61,281 nucleotides of DNA from Ramlibacter sp. (GTDB lineage: Bacteria; Pseudomonadota; Gammaproteobacteria; Burkholderiales; Burkholderiaceae_C). The position numbers and the translations under genes are program-made. Location of the stretch: positions 1-61,281 of the forward strand of contig JACMQX010000149.1 of NCBI GenBank assembly GCA_014376765.1, given 5' to 3'. Of this stretch, positions 30,534 to 39,542 are shown one piece after another. Each line of letters begins with the position of its first letter. The first letter of the stretch is position 1. Below the pieces are notes generated by a model. The model worked only from the letters and a program-made list of their open reading frames with translations, searched no databases and was not told where the DNA came from.

Positions 30534-31172
30534 ATGATGGCCGCCCTTCGCAAATGGCTTTTGTCAGGTCTGCTGGTGATCGTGCCGGTGGCCATCACCA
30601 TCTGGGTGCTTGAATGGTTCATCAGCACACTGGACCAGACGCTTTTGATCCTGCCGGGCAACTGGCACCCTGACAAACTCATTGGTTTCCACATCCCCGG
30701 CTTTGGCCTTTTGCTCGCGCTGGCGGTGCTGTTGGTCGTCGGCGCTACGGCAAGCAACTTTCTCGGCCGCAAGCTGGTGGACTGGTGGAACATCCTGCTG
30801 CACCGCATCCCGGTGGTGCGCTCGATCTACTCGGGCGTCAAGCAGGTGTCGGACACCTTGTTTTCCGACTCGGGCAACGCATTTCGCAAGGCTGTGCTCA
30901 TTCAATGGCCGCGCGAGGGCATGTGGACCATCGCCTTTGTCACTGGAGTCCCCGGAGGCGACGCCGCCAACTACCTGCAGGGCGACTACCTGACCGTTTA
31001 CGTGCCGACTACGCCCAACCCCACCGGCGGCTACTTCATCATGCTGCGGCGCAGCGACTGCATTGAACTGCGCATGAGCGTTGACGAAGCGCTCAAATAC
31101 ATCATCTCCATGGGCGTTGTTGTGCCCGTTGGCCAACCCACCCCGGCTGCCAAGCCGGCGGCAAACCTGTAG
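30534..31172 (+). CDS. DUF502 membrane protein
   Basis: A 212-residue inner-membrane protein of the DUF502 family. Two N-terminal hydrophobic segments are visible (LLSGLLVIVPVAITIWVL and FGLLLALAVLLVVGATA), and the family block VVRSIYSGVKQVSDTLFS follows. The C-terminal part includes the conserved PTTPNPTGGYFIML. It starts five bases after fmdB and precedes aspS, a conserved order. Function is unknown; the link with aspS is only positional. Confidence 0.9.
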   Translation: MMAALRKWLLSGLLVIVPVAITIWVLEWFISTLDQTLLILPGNWHPDKLIGFHIPGFGLLLALAVLLVVGATASNFLGRKLVDWWNILLHRIPVVRSIYSGVKQVSDTLFSDSGNAFRKAVLIQWPREGMWTIAFVTGVPGGDAANYLQGDYLTVYVPTTPNPTGGYFIMLRRSDCIELRMSVDEALKYIISMGVVVPVGQPTPAAKPAANL

Positions 31173-31190
31173 GGCGCCCGAAGCGGCGCC
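31173..31190 (+). promoter_or_regulatory. Stem-loop between DUF502 and aspS
   Basis: GGCGCC at 31173-31178 and again at 31185-31190, with a 6-base loop, form a perfect 6-bp hairpin right after the DUF502 stop and 12 bases before aspS. No T tract follows. It may affect aspS translation or message stability. Confidence 0.4.
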
Positions 31191-31202
31191 GGAATTTCAA
31201 AT

Positions 31203-33002
31203 ATGCCAATGCGTTCTCATTACTGCGGTCTGGTGACCGATGCCCTGATGGGCCAAACTGTTTCGCTGTGCGGCTGGGTCAACCGCCGCCGCGATCATGG
31301 TGGCGTGATCTTTGTTGACCTGCGTGACCGTGAAGGCTACGTCCAGGTCGTCTGTGATCCGGACCGCGCCGAGATGTTTGCCACGGCCGAAGGCCTGCGC
31401 AACGAGTTCTGCATCCAGGTCAAAGGCCTGGTGAGGGCGCGCCCTGAAGGCACTATCAACGACAACCTCAAAAGCGGCAAGATCGAGATCCTGTGCCACG
31501 AGCTGACGGTGCTCAACCCGTCGGTCACGCCCCCGTTCCAGCTGGACGACGACAACCTGTCGGAGACAACGCGCCTCACCCACCGCGTGCTGGACCTGCG
31601 CCGCCCCTACATGCAGAACAACCTGATGCTGCGCTACCGCGTGTCGATGGAAGTGCGCAAGTTTCTGGACGCCAACGGCTTCATCGACATAGAAACGCCG
31701 ATGCTCGGCAAGTCCACGCCAGAAGGCGCGCGCGACTACCTGGTGCCAAGCCGCGTGCATGAGGGCTGTTTCTTCGCGCTGCCGCAGTCGCCCCAGCTTT
31801 TCAAGCAGCTCTTGATGGTCGCCGGCTTCGACCGCTACTACCAGATCACCAAGTGCTTCCGCGATGAAGACCTGCGCGCTGACCGCCAGCCTGAATTTAC
31901 GCAGATCGATATCGAGACCTCATTCCTCGGCGAGCAGGACATCCGCGACATGTTCCAGGGCATGATCAAGACGGTGTTCAAGAACACGCTGGGCGTGGAC
32001 CTGGGTGAGTTCCCCGTCATGGCCTACTACGACGCCATGCACAAGTACGGCTCCGACAAGCCTGACCTGCGCGTGAAGCTGGAGTTCACCGAGCTGACCG
32101 ACGTGATGGCCGACGTGGACTTCAAGGTCTTCTCTGTGCCCGCCACCATGAAGGGCGGCCGCGTCATTGCGCTGCGCGTGCCCAAGGGCGCTGAAATGCC
32201 GCGCAGCGAGATCGATGCGTACACCGAGTTCGTCAAAATCTACGGTGCCAAGGGGCTGGCCTGGATCAAGGTCAACGAGTTGGCCAAAGGCAAGGAAGGG
32301 CTGCAGTCCCCCATCGTCAAGAACTTGCACGACAAAGCGATTGCCGAGATTTTGTCGCGCACCGGCGCGCAGGACGGCGACATCCTGTTTTTCGGCGCTG
32401 ACAAGGAAAAAATCGTCAACGACGCCATCGGCGCGCTGCGCGTGAAGATCGGCCACAGTGCCTTCGGCAAGAAGAGCGGCCTGTTCGAGGCCGGCTGGCG
32501 CCCGATGTGGGTGGTCGACTTCCCGATGTTCGAATTTGATGAGGGCGAACAGCGCTACACCGCCGTACATCACCCCTTTACCGCCCCCAAAGACGGCCAT
32601 GAAGACTGGATGGTCACGGCCCCCGAGAAGTGCATCGCCAAGGGCTACGACATGGTGCTCAACGGCTGGGAAATTGGCGGCGGCTCGGTGCGTATTCACC
32701 GCGCGGACGTGCAGCAAAAAGTGTTTGACGCACTCAAGATCAGCCCGGAGGACGCGCAGCACAAGTTCGGCTTCCTGCTGGACGCGCTGCAATACGGCGC
32801 GCCGCCCCATGGCGGCCTGGCGTTCGGCCTCGACCGCATCATCACGCTGATGACCGGCGCCGAATCGATCCGCGACGTGATCGCCTTCCCCAAGACCCAG
32901 CGCGCGCAAGACCTGTTGACGCAGGCACCGGCGCCAGTGGATGAAAAGCAGCTGCGTGAGTTGCACATCCGATTGCGGACGGCAGAAGCGGCGAAGGTGT
33001 GA
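31203..33002 (+). CDS. aspS: Aspartyl-tRNA synthetase
   Basis: AspS charges tRNA-Asp, and in many betaproteobacteria also tRNA-Asn. The 599-residue bacterial-type protein has an N-terminal OB fold ([23 protein letters not shown] in part), motif 2 with [23 protein letters not shown] in part, the GAD insertion (about 290-420), and motif 3 in [16 protein letters not shown]. Whether it is discriminating depends on anticodon-domain residues I did not score. It is the last gene of the operon; the following 317 bases hold repeats. Confidence 0.97.
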   Translation: MPMRSHYCGLVTDALMGQTVSLCGWVNRRRDHGGVIFVDLRDREGYVQVVCDPDRAEMFATAEGLRNEFCIQVKGLVRARPEGTINDNLKSGKIEILCHELTVLNPSVTPPFQLDDDNLSETTRLTHRVLDLRRPYMQNNLMLRYRVSMEVRKFLDANGFIDIETPMLGKSTPEGARDYLVPSRVHEGCFFALPQSPQLFKQLLMVAGFDRYYQITKCFRDEDLRADRQPEFTQIDIETSFLGEQDIRDMFQGMIKTVFKNTLGVDLGEFPVMAYYDAMHKYGSDKPDLRVKLEFTELTDVMADVDFKVFSVPATMKGGRVIALRVPKGAEMPRSEIDAYTEFVKIYGAKGLAWIKVNELAKGKEGLQSPIVKNLHDKAIAEILSRTGAQDGDILFFGADKEKIVNDAIGALRVKIGHSAFGKKSGLFEAGWRPMWVVDFPMFEFDEGEQRYTAVHHPFTAPKDGHEDWMVTAPEKCIAKGYDMVLNGWEIGGGSVRIHRADVQQKVFDALKISPEDAQHKFGFLLDALQYGAPPHGGLAFGLDRIITLMTGAESIRDVIAFPKTQRAQDLLTQAPAPVDEKQLRELHIRLRTAEAAKV

Positions 33003-33319
33003 TGGCCTTCATGGCACGACCTTGAGCATTCAGGCACGCCGCTGCCTCTTGAACAGCAGCGCCTGCGGCGCTGAAAGCTGGTAGCCGCGCTGTCGCGCGG
33101 TTCTCTTGCCAGCACCTTGCGCCAGGCTGTGGATGTGTCGGTGGGCACTTCACTGCGGCGCCCCTTACGCTGCGCTTCGGGGTCCCCTGCGCTTCTCGGA
33201 ATCGAGGGGTCGCTGGTCGCTGGTCGCTGGTCGCTGGTAGTGCCCGCAGAAAGAGCGCTCTTTTTTTGCACAAACGGTCCGCAGAATGGCTAAAGTGGCA
33301 AAGGCTACAAGGGATCGAT
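33003..33319. repeat. Repeat-rich gene-free spacer between aspS and the antitoxin gene
   Basis: No convincing gene is present in these 317 bases. The segment 33150-33210 has self-complementary GC-rich blocks (CCCC...GGGG near 33162-33183) like dispersed intergenic elements of Comamonadaceae. It ends in a tandem array of the 7-base unit CGCTGGT, four exact copies at 33211-33238. The spacer separates aspS from nudB, which are close neighbours in many relatives, and marks the left edge of the toxin-antitoxin insertion. Confidence 0.6.
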
Positions 33320-33589
33320 ATGAACGTCACCGCAACCGAAGCCAAGAATCGTTTTGGCTATGTCTGCGTTCAAGCCAAGAGCGAACCGGTATTTGTTGAA
33401 AAGGACGGCCGTGTGGATTCAGTCATAGTTTCATTCGGGCAGTTCGAGGCCTTGCGGGATGCAGGCAACAAGGAGCCTGCGGCCCGGAGGCAACGCGACT
33501 TCAATCGCAAATACAAGGCCTGGATTGATGAGGTCAATCAGGACTTTGAAGCCAATGGCTTGTGGTGCGATGGTTTGCGGATGTGGTGA
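33320..33589 (+). CDS. Chimeric antitoxin: Phd/YefM N-terminus, CcdA-like C-terminus
   Basis: An 89-residue orphan antitoxin. The first half, MNVTATEAKNRFGYVC followed by PVFVEKDGRVDSVIVSF, is a Phd/YefM DNA-binding domain. The C-terminal tail, WIDEVNQDFEANGLWCDGLR with final Met-Trp, resembles the toxin-binding tail of CcdA antitoxins, which ends in a similar acidic-glycine-Leu-Arg-aromatic pattern. The stop codon is immediately followed by the ATG of a truncated ccdB-like frame. The pair lies between aspS and nudB, an insertion relative to the usual order. The start at 33320 gives the family N-terminus. Confidence 0.75.
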   Translation: MNVTATEAKNRFGYVCVQAKSEPVFVEKDGRVDSVIVSFGQFEALRDAGNKEPAARRQRDFNRKYKAWIDEVNQDFEANGLWCDGLRMW

Positions 33590-33664
33590 ATGGCCCGGTT
33601 TGACGTCTTCCCCAATCCAAATCCCGCTTCCAGAGAGCGCGTGCCCTTTGTTGTGAGGAGCTGA
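33590..33664 (+). pseudogene. Truncated ccdB toxin remnant
   Basis: A 24-codon frame starts directly after the antitoxin stop (TGA then ATG) and reads MARFDVFPNPNPASRERVPF, which matches the N-terminus of CcdB gyrase-poison toxins, then stops after Val-Val-Arg-Ser. Full CcdB is about 100 residues, so roughly 80% is missing, including the C-terminal gyrase-contact residues. The remnant's end is joined to the nudB ribosome site: TGAGGAG at 33654-33660 lies inside it and its TGA overlaps the nudB ATG. A deletion fused the two. It is too short for the usual gene callers. Confidence 0.7.
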
Positions 33665-34131
33665 TGCTCGCCAAACCCTACAAAATTCCCGAGTCCGTCT
33701 TGGTCGTGATCCACACCCAGGCGCTTGATGTGCTGATGATCCGCCGCGCCGACGAGTCGTCCTACTGGCAGTGCGTCACCGGCTCCAAGGACTTCATCGA
33801 AGAAACTTTTGCGGCAACCGCCGCCCGTGAGGTCCTTGAAGAAACCGGCATCGACTGCCGCCCCGGCACGCCGCTGGCCACGGGCCTTCGCGACTGGCAT
33901 CTTGAAAATGTCTACGACATCTACCCGCGATGGCAGCACCGCTACGCGCCGGGCGTGGCGCGTAACACCGAGCATGTGTTTGGCCTGTGCGTTCCGGCAG
34001 GCATTCAGGTGATATTGAATGTGCGCGAACACACAGAGTATTGCTGGCTGCCACGCCACGCCGCAACGGACAGGTGTTTTTCCCCCTCCAACGCCGAAGC
34101 CATCCTGTTGCTGCCACAATTTACGGCATGA
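33664..34131 (+). CDS. nudB: Dihydroneopterin triphosphate diphosphatase
   Basis: NudB removes pyrophosphate from dihydroneopterin triphosphate in folate synthesis. The 155-residue Nudix protein starts MLAKPYKIPESVLVVIHT, has YWQCVTGSKDFIEET before the Nudix helix and REVLEETGI within it, and the NTEHVFGL segment typical of NudB. The GxE part of the Nudix box is slightly divergent, as in the family. It overlaps the ccdB remnant by one base and the next gene in an ATGA junction. folE, an earlier step in the same pathway, lies about 5 kb downstream. Confidence 0.92.
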   Translation: MLAKPYKIPESVLVVIHTQALDVLMIRRADESSYWQCVTGSKDFIEETFAATAAREVLEETGIDCRPGTPLATGLRDWHLENVYDIYPRWQHRYAPGVARNTEHVFGLCVPAGIQVILNVREHTEYCWLPRHAATDRCFSPSNAEAILLLPQFTA

Positions 34132-34856
34132 GCCTGCTTAGAGTTGCGACGTACAACATTCACAAAGGCGTGCAGGGCGTAGGCCCGGTGCGCCGCCTTG
34201 AAATTCACAACCTCGGCCATGCGGTAGAGCAGCTTGATGCTGACGTCGTCTGCCTGCAGGAGGTGCGCAAACTGCACCGCCGCGAAGAGAAGTATTTCAC
34301 CCACTGGCCCGAGCTGCCGCAAGCCGAGTTCCTTGCCCCCGAAGGCTACCGCTCGGTGTATCAGACCAATGCGGTAACCAAGCATGGCGAGCACGGCAAT
34401 GCATTGCTGTCGCGCTGGGACGTGCTGTCCCACAAGCACCACGACATTTCGGACCACCGCTTCGAGCAGCGCGGCCTGCTGCATGTGCATGTCAACGCCA
34501 ACGACACGCCGATTCATGTCATCGTGCTGCACCTGGGGCTGATCGCGTCGGGCCGCCTGCGGCAGGTGGAGCAACTCGGCCAGTATGTCGAGCGCGAGGT
34601 GCCGCGCGGCGAACCGCTCGTCGTTGCCGGCGACTTCAACGACTGGGGCGGCAAGCTGCGCAAGCCGATGAATGCCATCGGCCTGAAAGACTTCAACGGC
34701 CCGCGCGCGATGACCTACCCGGCACGCCTGCCCCTGGGACAGCTCGACTTCGTATATGCACGCGGCCTCAGGCCCGTGGGGGTGGAGGTGCCGCGCGGGC
34801 GGGTCTGGTGGCGCATGTCGGACCACCTGCCGCTGATAGCGGAGTTTGAGTACTGA
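34128..34856 (+). CDS. Endonuclease/exonuclease/phosphatase family protein (YbhP-like)
   Basis: A 242-residue EEP-fold protein. Metal-binding and catalytic motifs are visible: ATYNIHKG, CLQEVRK, HLGLI, VVAGDFNDWG and MSDHLPLIAEF at the C-terminus. It is translationally coupled to nudB and precedes clsB, matching the E. coli ybhP-ybhO (clsB) pair. The substrate is unknown; the context with cardiolipin synthase suggests a lipid or phosphodiester role. Confidence 0.9.
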   Translation: MSLLRVATYNIHKGVQGVGPVRRLEIHNLGHAVEQLDADVVCLQEVRKLHRREEKYFTHWPELPQAEFLAPEGYRSVYQTNAVTKHGEHGNALLSRWDVLSHKHHDISDHRFEQRGLLHVHVNANDTPIHVIVLHLGLIASGRLRQVEQLGQYVEREVPRGEPLVVAGDFNDWGGKLRKPMNAIGLKDFNGPRAMTYPARLPLGQLDFVYARGLRPVGVEVPRGRVWWRMSDHLPLIAEFEY

Positions 34857-34857
34857 C

Positions 34858-36069
34858 GTGACGGGCCTGCACCCCGGCCACCAGGTTCGCCTCCTTCAGG
34901 GCAGCGGCGAGTTTTTCTCGGCGCTGATCGCTGCGATGGACGCTGCGACAACGCAGGTGCGCCTTGAGACCTATATCTTCGACTTCACCGGCAGCGGCGC
35001 CGATGTCGCCCAGGCGCTGGTGCGCACCGCACAGCGCGGCGTAAGCGTGATGCTGGTGATCGATGGCATCGGTACCGGCCGCCTGCCGGACGAATGGTCC
35101 CAGCGCTTTGACGAGGCGGGCGTGCAGTGGAGCATCTACCGGCTGCCGGGGCGTCTCGGCCTGCTGCTGCCCAGCGCCTGGCGGCGCCTGCACCGCAAGC
35201 TCTGCGTGGTGGACAGCAAGCTCGCCTTTTGCGGCGGCATCAACATCCTGGACGATTTTCATGACCCGAGCTGGGGCAAGCTGGAGTTCCCGCGTTTTGA
35301 CTTTTCAATGCAGGCGGAGGGCAGCCTGGTGGCCGAGGTAGAGGCTGCAATGAGCCGGCTGTGGTCCCGCCAGCAGGGCATGCGGCGGCTGCGCCAGCAC
35401 GACCTGCCGGCGGCGGCGCTCTCGTTCAGCAACGCCATGGACCATCCTGATCTTCCCGGGCTGCCGCTGGCTGCAGCGCCCACCGTACACCGCGTCGCCA
35501 GGGCCGCGCTGCTGCTGCGCGACAACCTGCGTAACCGCACCACCATCGAGCGAGGCTACCGCCAGGCCATAGGCGCAGCCCGCAAGGAAGTGATCATTGC
35601 CAACGCCTACTTCGTTCCCGGCACCCGGCTGCGCCGTGCGCTGATGCGTGCGGCAGAACGCGGTGTGAAGGTGCAACTGCTGCTGCAGGGCAAGTATGAA
35701 TACTTCATGCAGTACTACGCGGCCCGGCCGGTATACGACGCGCTGCTGCGCGCAGGCGTGGAAATCTACGAATACGCGCCCAGCTTCCTGCATGCCAAGG
35801 TGGCGGTGGTGGACAGCCATTGGGCCACAGTGGGCTCGTCCAACCTCGACCCGCTCAGCCTGCTTCTGGCACGCGAGGCCAATGTAGTGGTGGAAGATGA
35901 GGCCTTTGCCGGGCAGCTGCGCGGCACCCTGGTGCAGGCCATGCAACAAGCAGGCAGCCGGATGGATGCTGCAGACTATGCAGCGCGCCCGCGCGTCCAG
36001 CGTATCAAGGAGCACATTGCACTCGCGCTGATGCGCCTGGCGCTCTTCGTGCAAGGTAAAAAGTATTGA
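34858..36069 (+). CDS. clsB: Cardiolipin synthase B
   Basis: A 403-residue phospholipase D superfamily enzyme that makes cardiolipin. Two HKD motifs are present, HRKLCVVDSKLAFCGGIN (about residues 115-132) and HAKVAVVDSHWATVGSSN (about 312-329). It lacks the N-terminal membrane helices of ClsA, as ClsB does. The GTG at 34858, one base after the preceding stop, is taken as start; a TTG four codons earlier is possible but sits too close to GGAG at 34841-34844. It follows the YbhP-like gene as in E. coli. Confidence 0.9.
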   Translation: MTGLHPGHQVRLLQGSGEFFSALIAAMDAATTQVRLETYIFDFTGSGADVAQALVRTAQRGVSVMLVIDGIGTGRLPDEWSQRFDEAGVQWSIYRLPGRLGLLLPSAWRRLHRKLCVVDSKLAFCGGINILDDFHDPSWGKLEFPRFDFSMQAEGSLVAEVEAAMSRLWSRQQGMRRLRQHDLPAAALSFSNAMDHPDLPGLPLAAAPTVHRVARAALLLRDNLRNRTTIERGYRQAIGAARKEVIIANAYFVPGTRLRRALMRAAERGVKVQLLLQGKYEYFMQYYAARPVYDALLRAGVEIYEYAPSFLHAKVAVVDSHWATVGSSNLDPLSLLLAREANVVVEDEAFAGQLRGTLVQAMQQAGSRMDAADYAARPRVQRIKEHIALALMRLALFVQGKKY

Positions 36070-36073
36070 TCCC

Positions 36074-37081
36074 ATGCCTGACCTGATCGTCCAGCGGCCC
36101 GAAGGCCTGTATTGCCCGCCCGGCGATTTCTACATCGACCCCTGGCGCCCTGTTGGCCGCGCGATCATCACCCATGCCCACGCCGACCATGCCCGCGTCG
36201 GCCACGGCCACTACCTGGCGGCGGCGCCGGCTGAAGGCGTGCTGCGCGCCCGCCTGGGCGAGATCACCCTGCAGACGCTGGCGTATGGCGAACGGATCGT
36301 TCACAACGGCGTTGCCATCTCGCTGCACCCCGCAGGCCATGTGCTTGGCTCGGCGCAGGTACGGCTCGAGCATGGCGGGCAGGTCTGGGTCGCCAGTGGC
36401 GACTACAAGGTCGCGCCCGATAAAACCTGCGCGCCGTTTGAGCCGGTGCGCTGCGACGTCTTCATCACCGAGTCCACCTTCGGCATGCCGATTTACCGCT
36501 GGCAGCATGACGATGAGATCTTTGCCGGCATCAACGCCTGGTGGCAGGGCAACGTGGCGGCCGGGCGCGCCAGCGTGCTCATGTGCTACAGCTTTGGCAA
36601 GGCCCAGCGCATCCTGAGCGGGATTGACCCGTCGATCGCGCCCATCATCGTGCACGGCGCGGTGGAGCCGCTCAACCAGGCTTACCGCGAGGCCGGCGTC
36701 GCGTTGCCCGACACGATGCGGGTGGACGACGTCACCGACAAAGCCGACTTCAAGCGTGCTCTCGCGCTGTGCCCGCCCAGCGCGGCGGTTGGGCCGTGGC
36801 TCAAACGCTTTGGCGAGTTCAGCGATGGCTTTGCCAGCGGCTGGATGCAGCTGCGCGGCGCGCGCCGCCGGGGCGGCTACGACCGGGGCTTCGTGCTGTC
36901 GGACCATGCCGACTGGCCGGGGCTGATGAAAGCCATCGGCGCCACGGGCGCGCAGCGCGTGATCGTCACGCACGGCAGCATTCCGGTGATGGTGCGCTAC
37001 CTGACCAGCCAGGGCCTGCAGGCCGAAGGATTCCAGACCGAGTACGGCGACGACACGATCAACGAGCAGGCCGCCGCATGA
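36074..37081 (+). CDS. Ligase-associated DNA exonuclease (metallo-beta-lactamase fold)
   Basis: A 335-residue metallo-beta-lactamase/beta-CASP nuclease. The zinc site reads ITHAHADHARVG (HxHxDH), with AGHVLGSAQVRLE, SGDYK and later LSDHADW. This is the exonuclease that travels with an ATP-dependent DNA ligase and an Lhr-type helicase in a proteobacterial DNA-repair module. Its stop overlaps the ligase start in an ATGA junction. The helicase is present in this window at 45033 but not adjacent. Confidence 0.93.
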   Translation: MPDLIVQRPEGLYCPPGDFYIDPWRPVGRAIITHAHADHARVGHGHYLAAAPAEGVLRARLGEITLQTLAYGERIVHNGVAISLHPAGHVLGSAQVRLEHGGQVWVASGDYKVAPDKTCAPFEPVRCDVFITESTFGMPIYRWQHDDEIFAGINAWWQGNVAAGRASVLMCYSFGKAQRILSGIDPSIAPIIVHGAVEPLNQAYREAGVALPDTMRVDDVTDKADFKRALALCPPSAAVGPWLKRFGEFSDGFASGWMQLRGARRRGGYDRGFVLSDHADWPGLMKAIGATGAQRVIVTHGSIPVMVRYLTSQGLQAEGFQTEYGDDTINEQAAA

Positions 37082-38772
37082 AGCGCTTTGCCCACCTTTT
37101 CACGCAGCTGGACACCACCACCTCCACCAATGCCAAGGTCGAGGCCCTGCAGCGTTATTTTGCCGAGACGCCCGCGCCTGATGCGGCCTGGGCTGTGTAC
37201 TTTCTGGCCGGCGGCAAGCCGCGCCAAGTGGTGGCCACGGCGCGCCTGCGCGAGCTGGCCTGCCAGCTGGCCGGCATTGAAGACTGGCTGTTCGATGAGT
37301 GCTACCAGGCCGTGGGCGACCTGGCCGAGACGATTGCCCACGTGCTGCCGCAAGGCGAGGAAACCTCCGACGTGGGCCTGGCCGAATGGGTGGAGCAGCG
37401 GCTCTTGCCATTGCGCGGCCTGCCCGAAGCAGAGATCGCTGTGCGCATGAAATCCTACTGGGGCGAGCTGGACGCGCAAGGCCGTTTCCTTTTGACAAAG
37501 CTTGTGGGCGGCGGCTTTCGCGTGGGCGTGAGCAAGCTGCTGGTGCAGCGGGCGCTGGCAGCGAATGCCGGCATAGACGCCAAGCGCGTGGCCCAACGCA
37601 TGATGGGCTACACAGACGGCAAGAGCACGCCGTCGGCGGCCCGCTTCGCCGCCCTGATCGACCCGGCGACAGATGCAGCCGGCGACACGCGCGACGCCGG
37701 CCAGCCTTATCCGTTTTTCCTCGCCCACCAGCTTGACACCAAGGCTGCGGACTTTGCCACCAGACTCGGCCCCGTCACCGACTGGATGGTCGAGTGGAAG
37801 TACGACGGTATCCGCGGCCAGATCGTCAAGCGCGCAGGGCAGGTGTGGCTCTGGTCGCGCGGCGAAGAGCTCGTGACAGACCGCTTCCCGGAAATCGTCG
37901 CGCTGGCCCAGCCCCTGCCTGACGGAACGGTGCTGGACGGCGAGATCCTGGTGATCCTGGACGGCGCGCCCGCGCCCTTCGCCCTGCTGCAGCAACGCAT
38001 CGGCCGCAAGACGCTGAACAAAAAAGTGCTGGCCGACGCGCCGGTGGGCTTCATGGCCTATGACCTGCTGGAACTGGCCGGTGAAGACATCCGTGCCTTG
38101 CCGCAGATAGAAAGGCGCAGCCGGCTGGAGGCCTTGCTGGCCGGTGCACCCATCCTCATTTCGCCAATCGAGCGTGACAACTCGTGGGCCGAATTTGCTG
38201 TGCGGCGCGAGCAGTCTCGCGCCAGGGGCGTTGAAGGCTTCATGCTCAAGCGCCTGGACGCCGCCTACGGCACGGGCCGTACCAAACAGGATGGCCTGTG
38301 GTGGAAGTGGAAGATCGACCCGATGACGATCGACTGCGTGTTGATCTATGCACAAGCCGGCCACGGCCGCCGCGCCTCGGTCTACACCGACTACACCTTT
38401 GCGGTGTGGAACCGCACACCCGGGGACAAGGCCGAGGCCCAGGCCGTGCTCGACGCCATCGCCAAACGCGAGCCGGCCCAACCCGGCGCGCTGCAGCTGG
38501 TGGCGTTTGCCAAAGCCTACTCGGGCCTGACCGATGAGGAGTTCAAGGGCGTGGACGCCGTGATCCGCAAAACGACGCTGGAAAAATTCGGCCCGGTGCG
38601 CAGTGTCAAGCCGTCCATGGTGTTCGAGCTGGGATTTGAAGGCATCAACCGCAGCCCGCGCCACAAAAGCGGCATCGCAGTGCGCTTTCCGCGCATGCTG
38701 CGCATCCGCAGCGACAAGGCGGTACATGAGGCCAATACGCTGGCGGATCTCGAGGCGCTGCTGTCCGCCTGA
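37078..38772 (+). CDS. ATP-dependent DNA ligase
   Basis: A 564-residue ligase joining DNA nicks through an AMP-lysine intermediate. An N-terminal DNA-binding domain (about 1-200, with GGGFRVGVSKLLVQRAL) precedes the catalytic domain with motif I EWKYDGIRGQ (adenylated Lys 241), motif III VLDGEIL, motif IV EGFMLKRLD and motif V WWKWKID. A C-terminal OB fold follows with the closing PRMLRIRSDK. It is coupled to the exonuclease upstream. This is the repair-associated ATP ligase, not the replicative NAD-dependent LigA. Confidence 0.95.
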   Translation: MKRFAHLFTQLDTTTSTNAKVEALQRYFAETPAPDAAWAVYFLAGGKPRQVVATARLRELACQLAGIEDWLFDECYQAVGDLAETIAHVLPQGEETSDVGLAEWVEQRLLPLRGLPEAEIAVRMKSYWGELDAQGRFLLTKLVGGGFRVGVSKLLVQRALAANAGIDAKRVAQRMMGYTDGKSTPSAARFAALIDPATDAAGDTRDAGQPYPFFLAHQLDTKAADFATRLGPVTDWMVEWKYDGIRGQIVKRAGQVWLWSRGEELVTDRFPEIVALAQPLPDGTVLDGEILVILDGAPAPFALLQQRIGRKTLNKKVLADAPVGFMAYDLLELAGEDIRALPQIERRSRLEALLAGAPILISPIERDNSWAEFAVRREQSRARGVEGFMLKRLDAAYGTGRTKQDGLWWKWKIDPMTIDCVLIYAQAGHGRRASVYTDYTFAVWNRTPGDKAEAQAVLDAIAKREPAQPGALQLVAFAKAYSGLTDEEFKGVDAVIRKTTLEKFGPVRSVKPSMVFELGFEGINRSPRHKSGIAVRFPRMLRIRSDKAVHEANTLADLEALLSA

Positions 38773-38819
38773 GGGCTGCCCCCGGAGCGCCGCTTTTCAT
38801 TCGCTGCTAGTATCTTTGA

Positions 38820-39542
38820 ATGCTTATGAAGTCACCCAACGTGAATCCCGCCGAATCCGAAGAGGGCACCCCCGTCTCCGTCAAAATCCGCGAACGGATT
38901 GCCGCAACGCGCAAGCGATTCAACGCCAACGACAACATCGCCGAATTCATCGAACCCGGCGAACTGGAGCAGTTGCTCGACGAGGTCGAGGTCAAGATGC
39001 AGGGCGTGCTCGACAGCCTGGTGATCGACACCGAGCGCGACCACAACACCAACAACACGGCCCGACGCGTGGCCAAGATGTATTTGAACGAGGTGTTCCG
39101 TGGCCGCTATGTGGCGCCCCCGGCCATTACCGAATTCCCCAATGCCGAGCACTTGAACGAGCTGATGATCGTCGGCCCGATCACCGTGCGCAGTGCCTGC
39201 AGCCACCACTTCTGCCCGGTCATCGGCAAGATCTGGATCGGCGTCATGCCCAACGAGCACACGAACGTGATTGGCCTGTCCAAGTACGCGCGGCTGGCTG
39301 AATGGGTGATGGGCCGCCCCCAGATCCAGGAAGAGGCCGTGGTGCAACTGGCCGACCTGATCATGGAAAAAACCCAGCCGGACGGCCTCGCCATCGTCAT
39401 GGAGGCCAGCCACTACTGCATGGCCTGGCGCGGCGTGAAAGACATGGACAGCAAAATGCTCAACTCCGTCATGCGCGGCGTGTTCCTTAAAGACCCGAAC
39501 CTGCGCCGCGAATTCCTCGCCCTTATTCCTGGGAAAAACTGA
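38820..39542 (+). CDS. folE: GTP cyclohydrolase I
   Basis: FolE converts GTP to dihydroneopterin triphosphate, the first step of tetrahydrofolate synthesis. The 240-residue protein has the zinc and catalytic region SACSHHFCPVIGKIWIG, then NVIGLSKYARL, and SHYCMAWRGV with the third zinc ligand. The N-terminal 40 residues are a variable extension. An ATG two codons downstream (38826) is an equal start candidate. The stop overlaps the start of a BLUF photoreceptor gene by one base, so the two are translationally coupled. Confidence 0.93.
   Translation: MLMKSPNVNPAESEEGTPVSVKIRERIAATRKRFNANDNIAEFIEPGELEQLLDEVEVKMQGVLDSLVIDTERDHNTNNTARRVAKMYLNEVFRGRYVAPPAITEFPNAEHLNELMIVGPITVRSACSHHFCPVIGKIWIGVMPNEHTNVIGLSKYARLAEWVMGRPQIQEEAVVQLADLIMEKTQPDGLAIVMEASHYCMAWRGVKDMDSKMLNSVMRGVFLKDPNLRREFLALIPGKN

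Noticed and set aside
33211-33238. Short repeats that could suggest a CRISPR array.
   Set aside because: The units are 7 bases, directly adjacent and without spacers; it is a simple tandem repeat.
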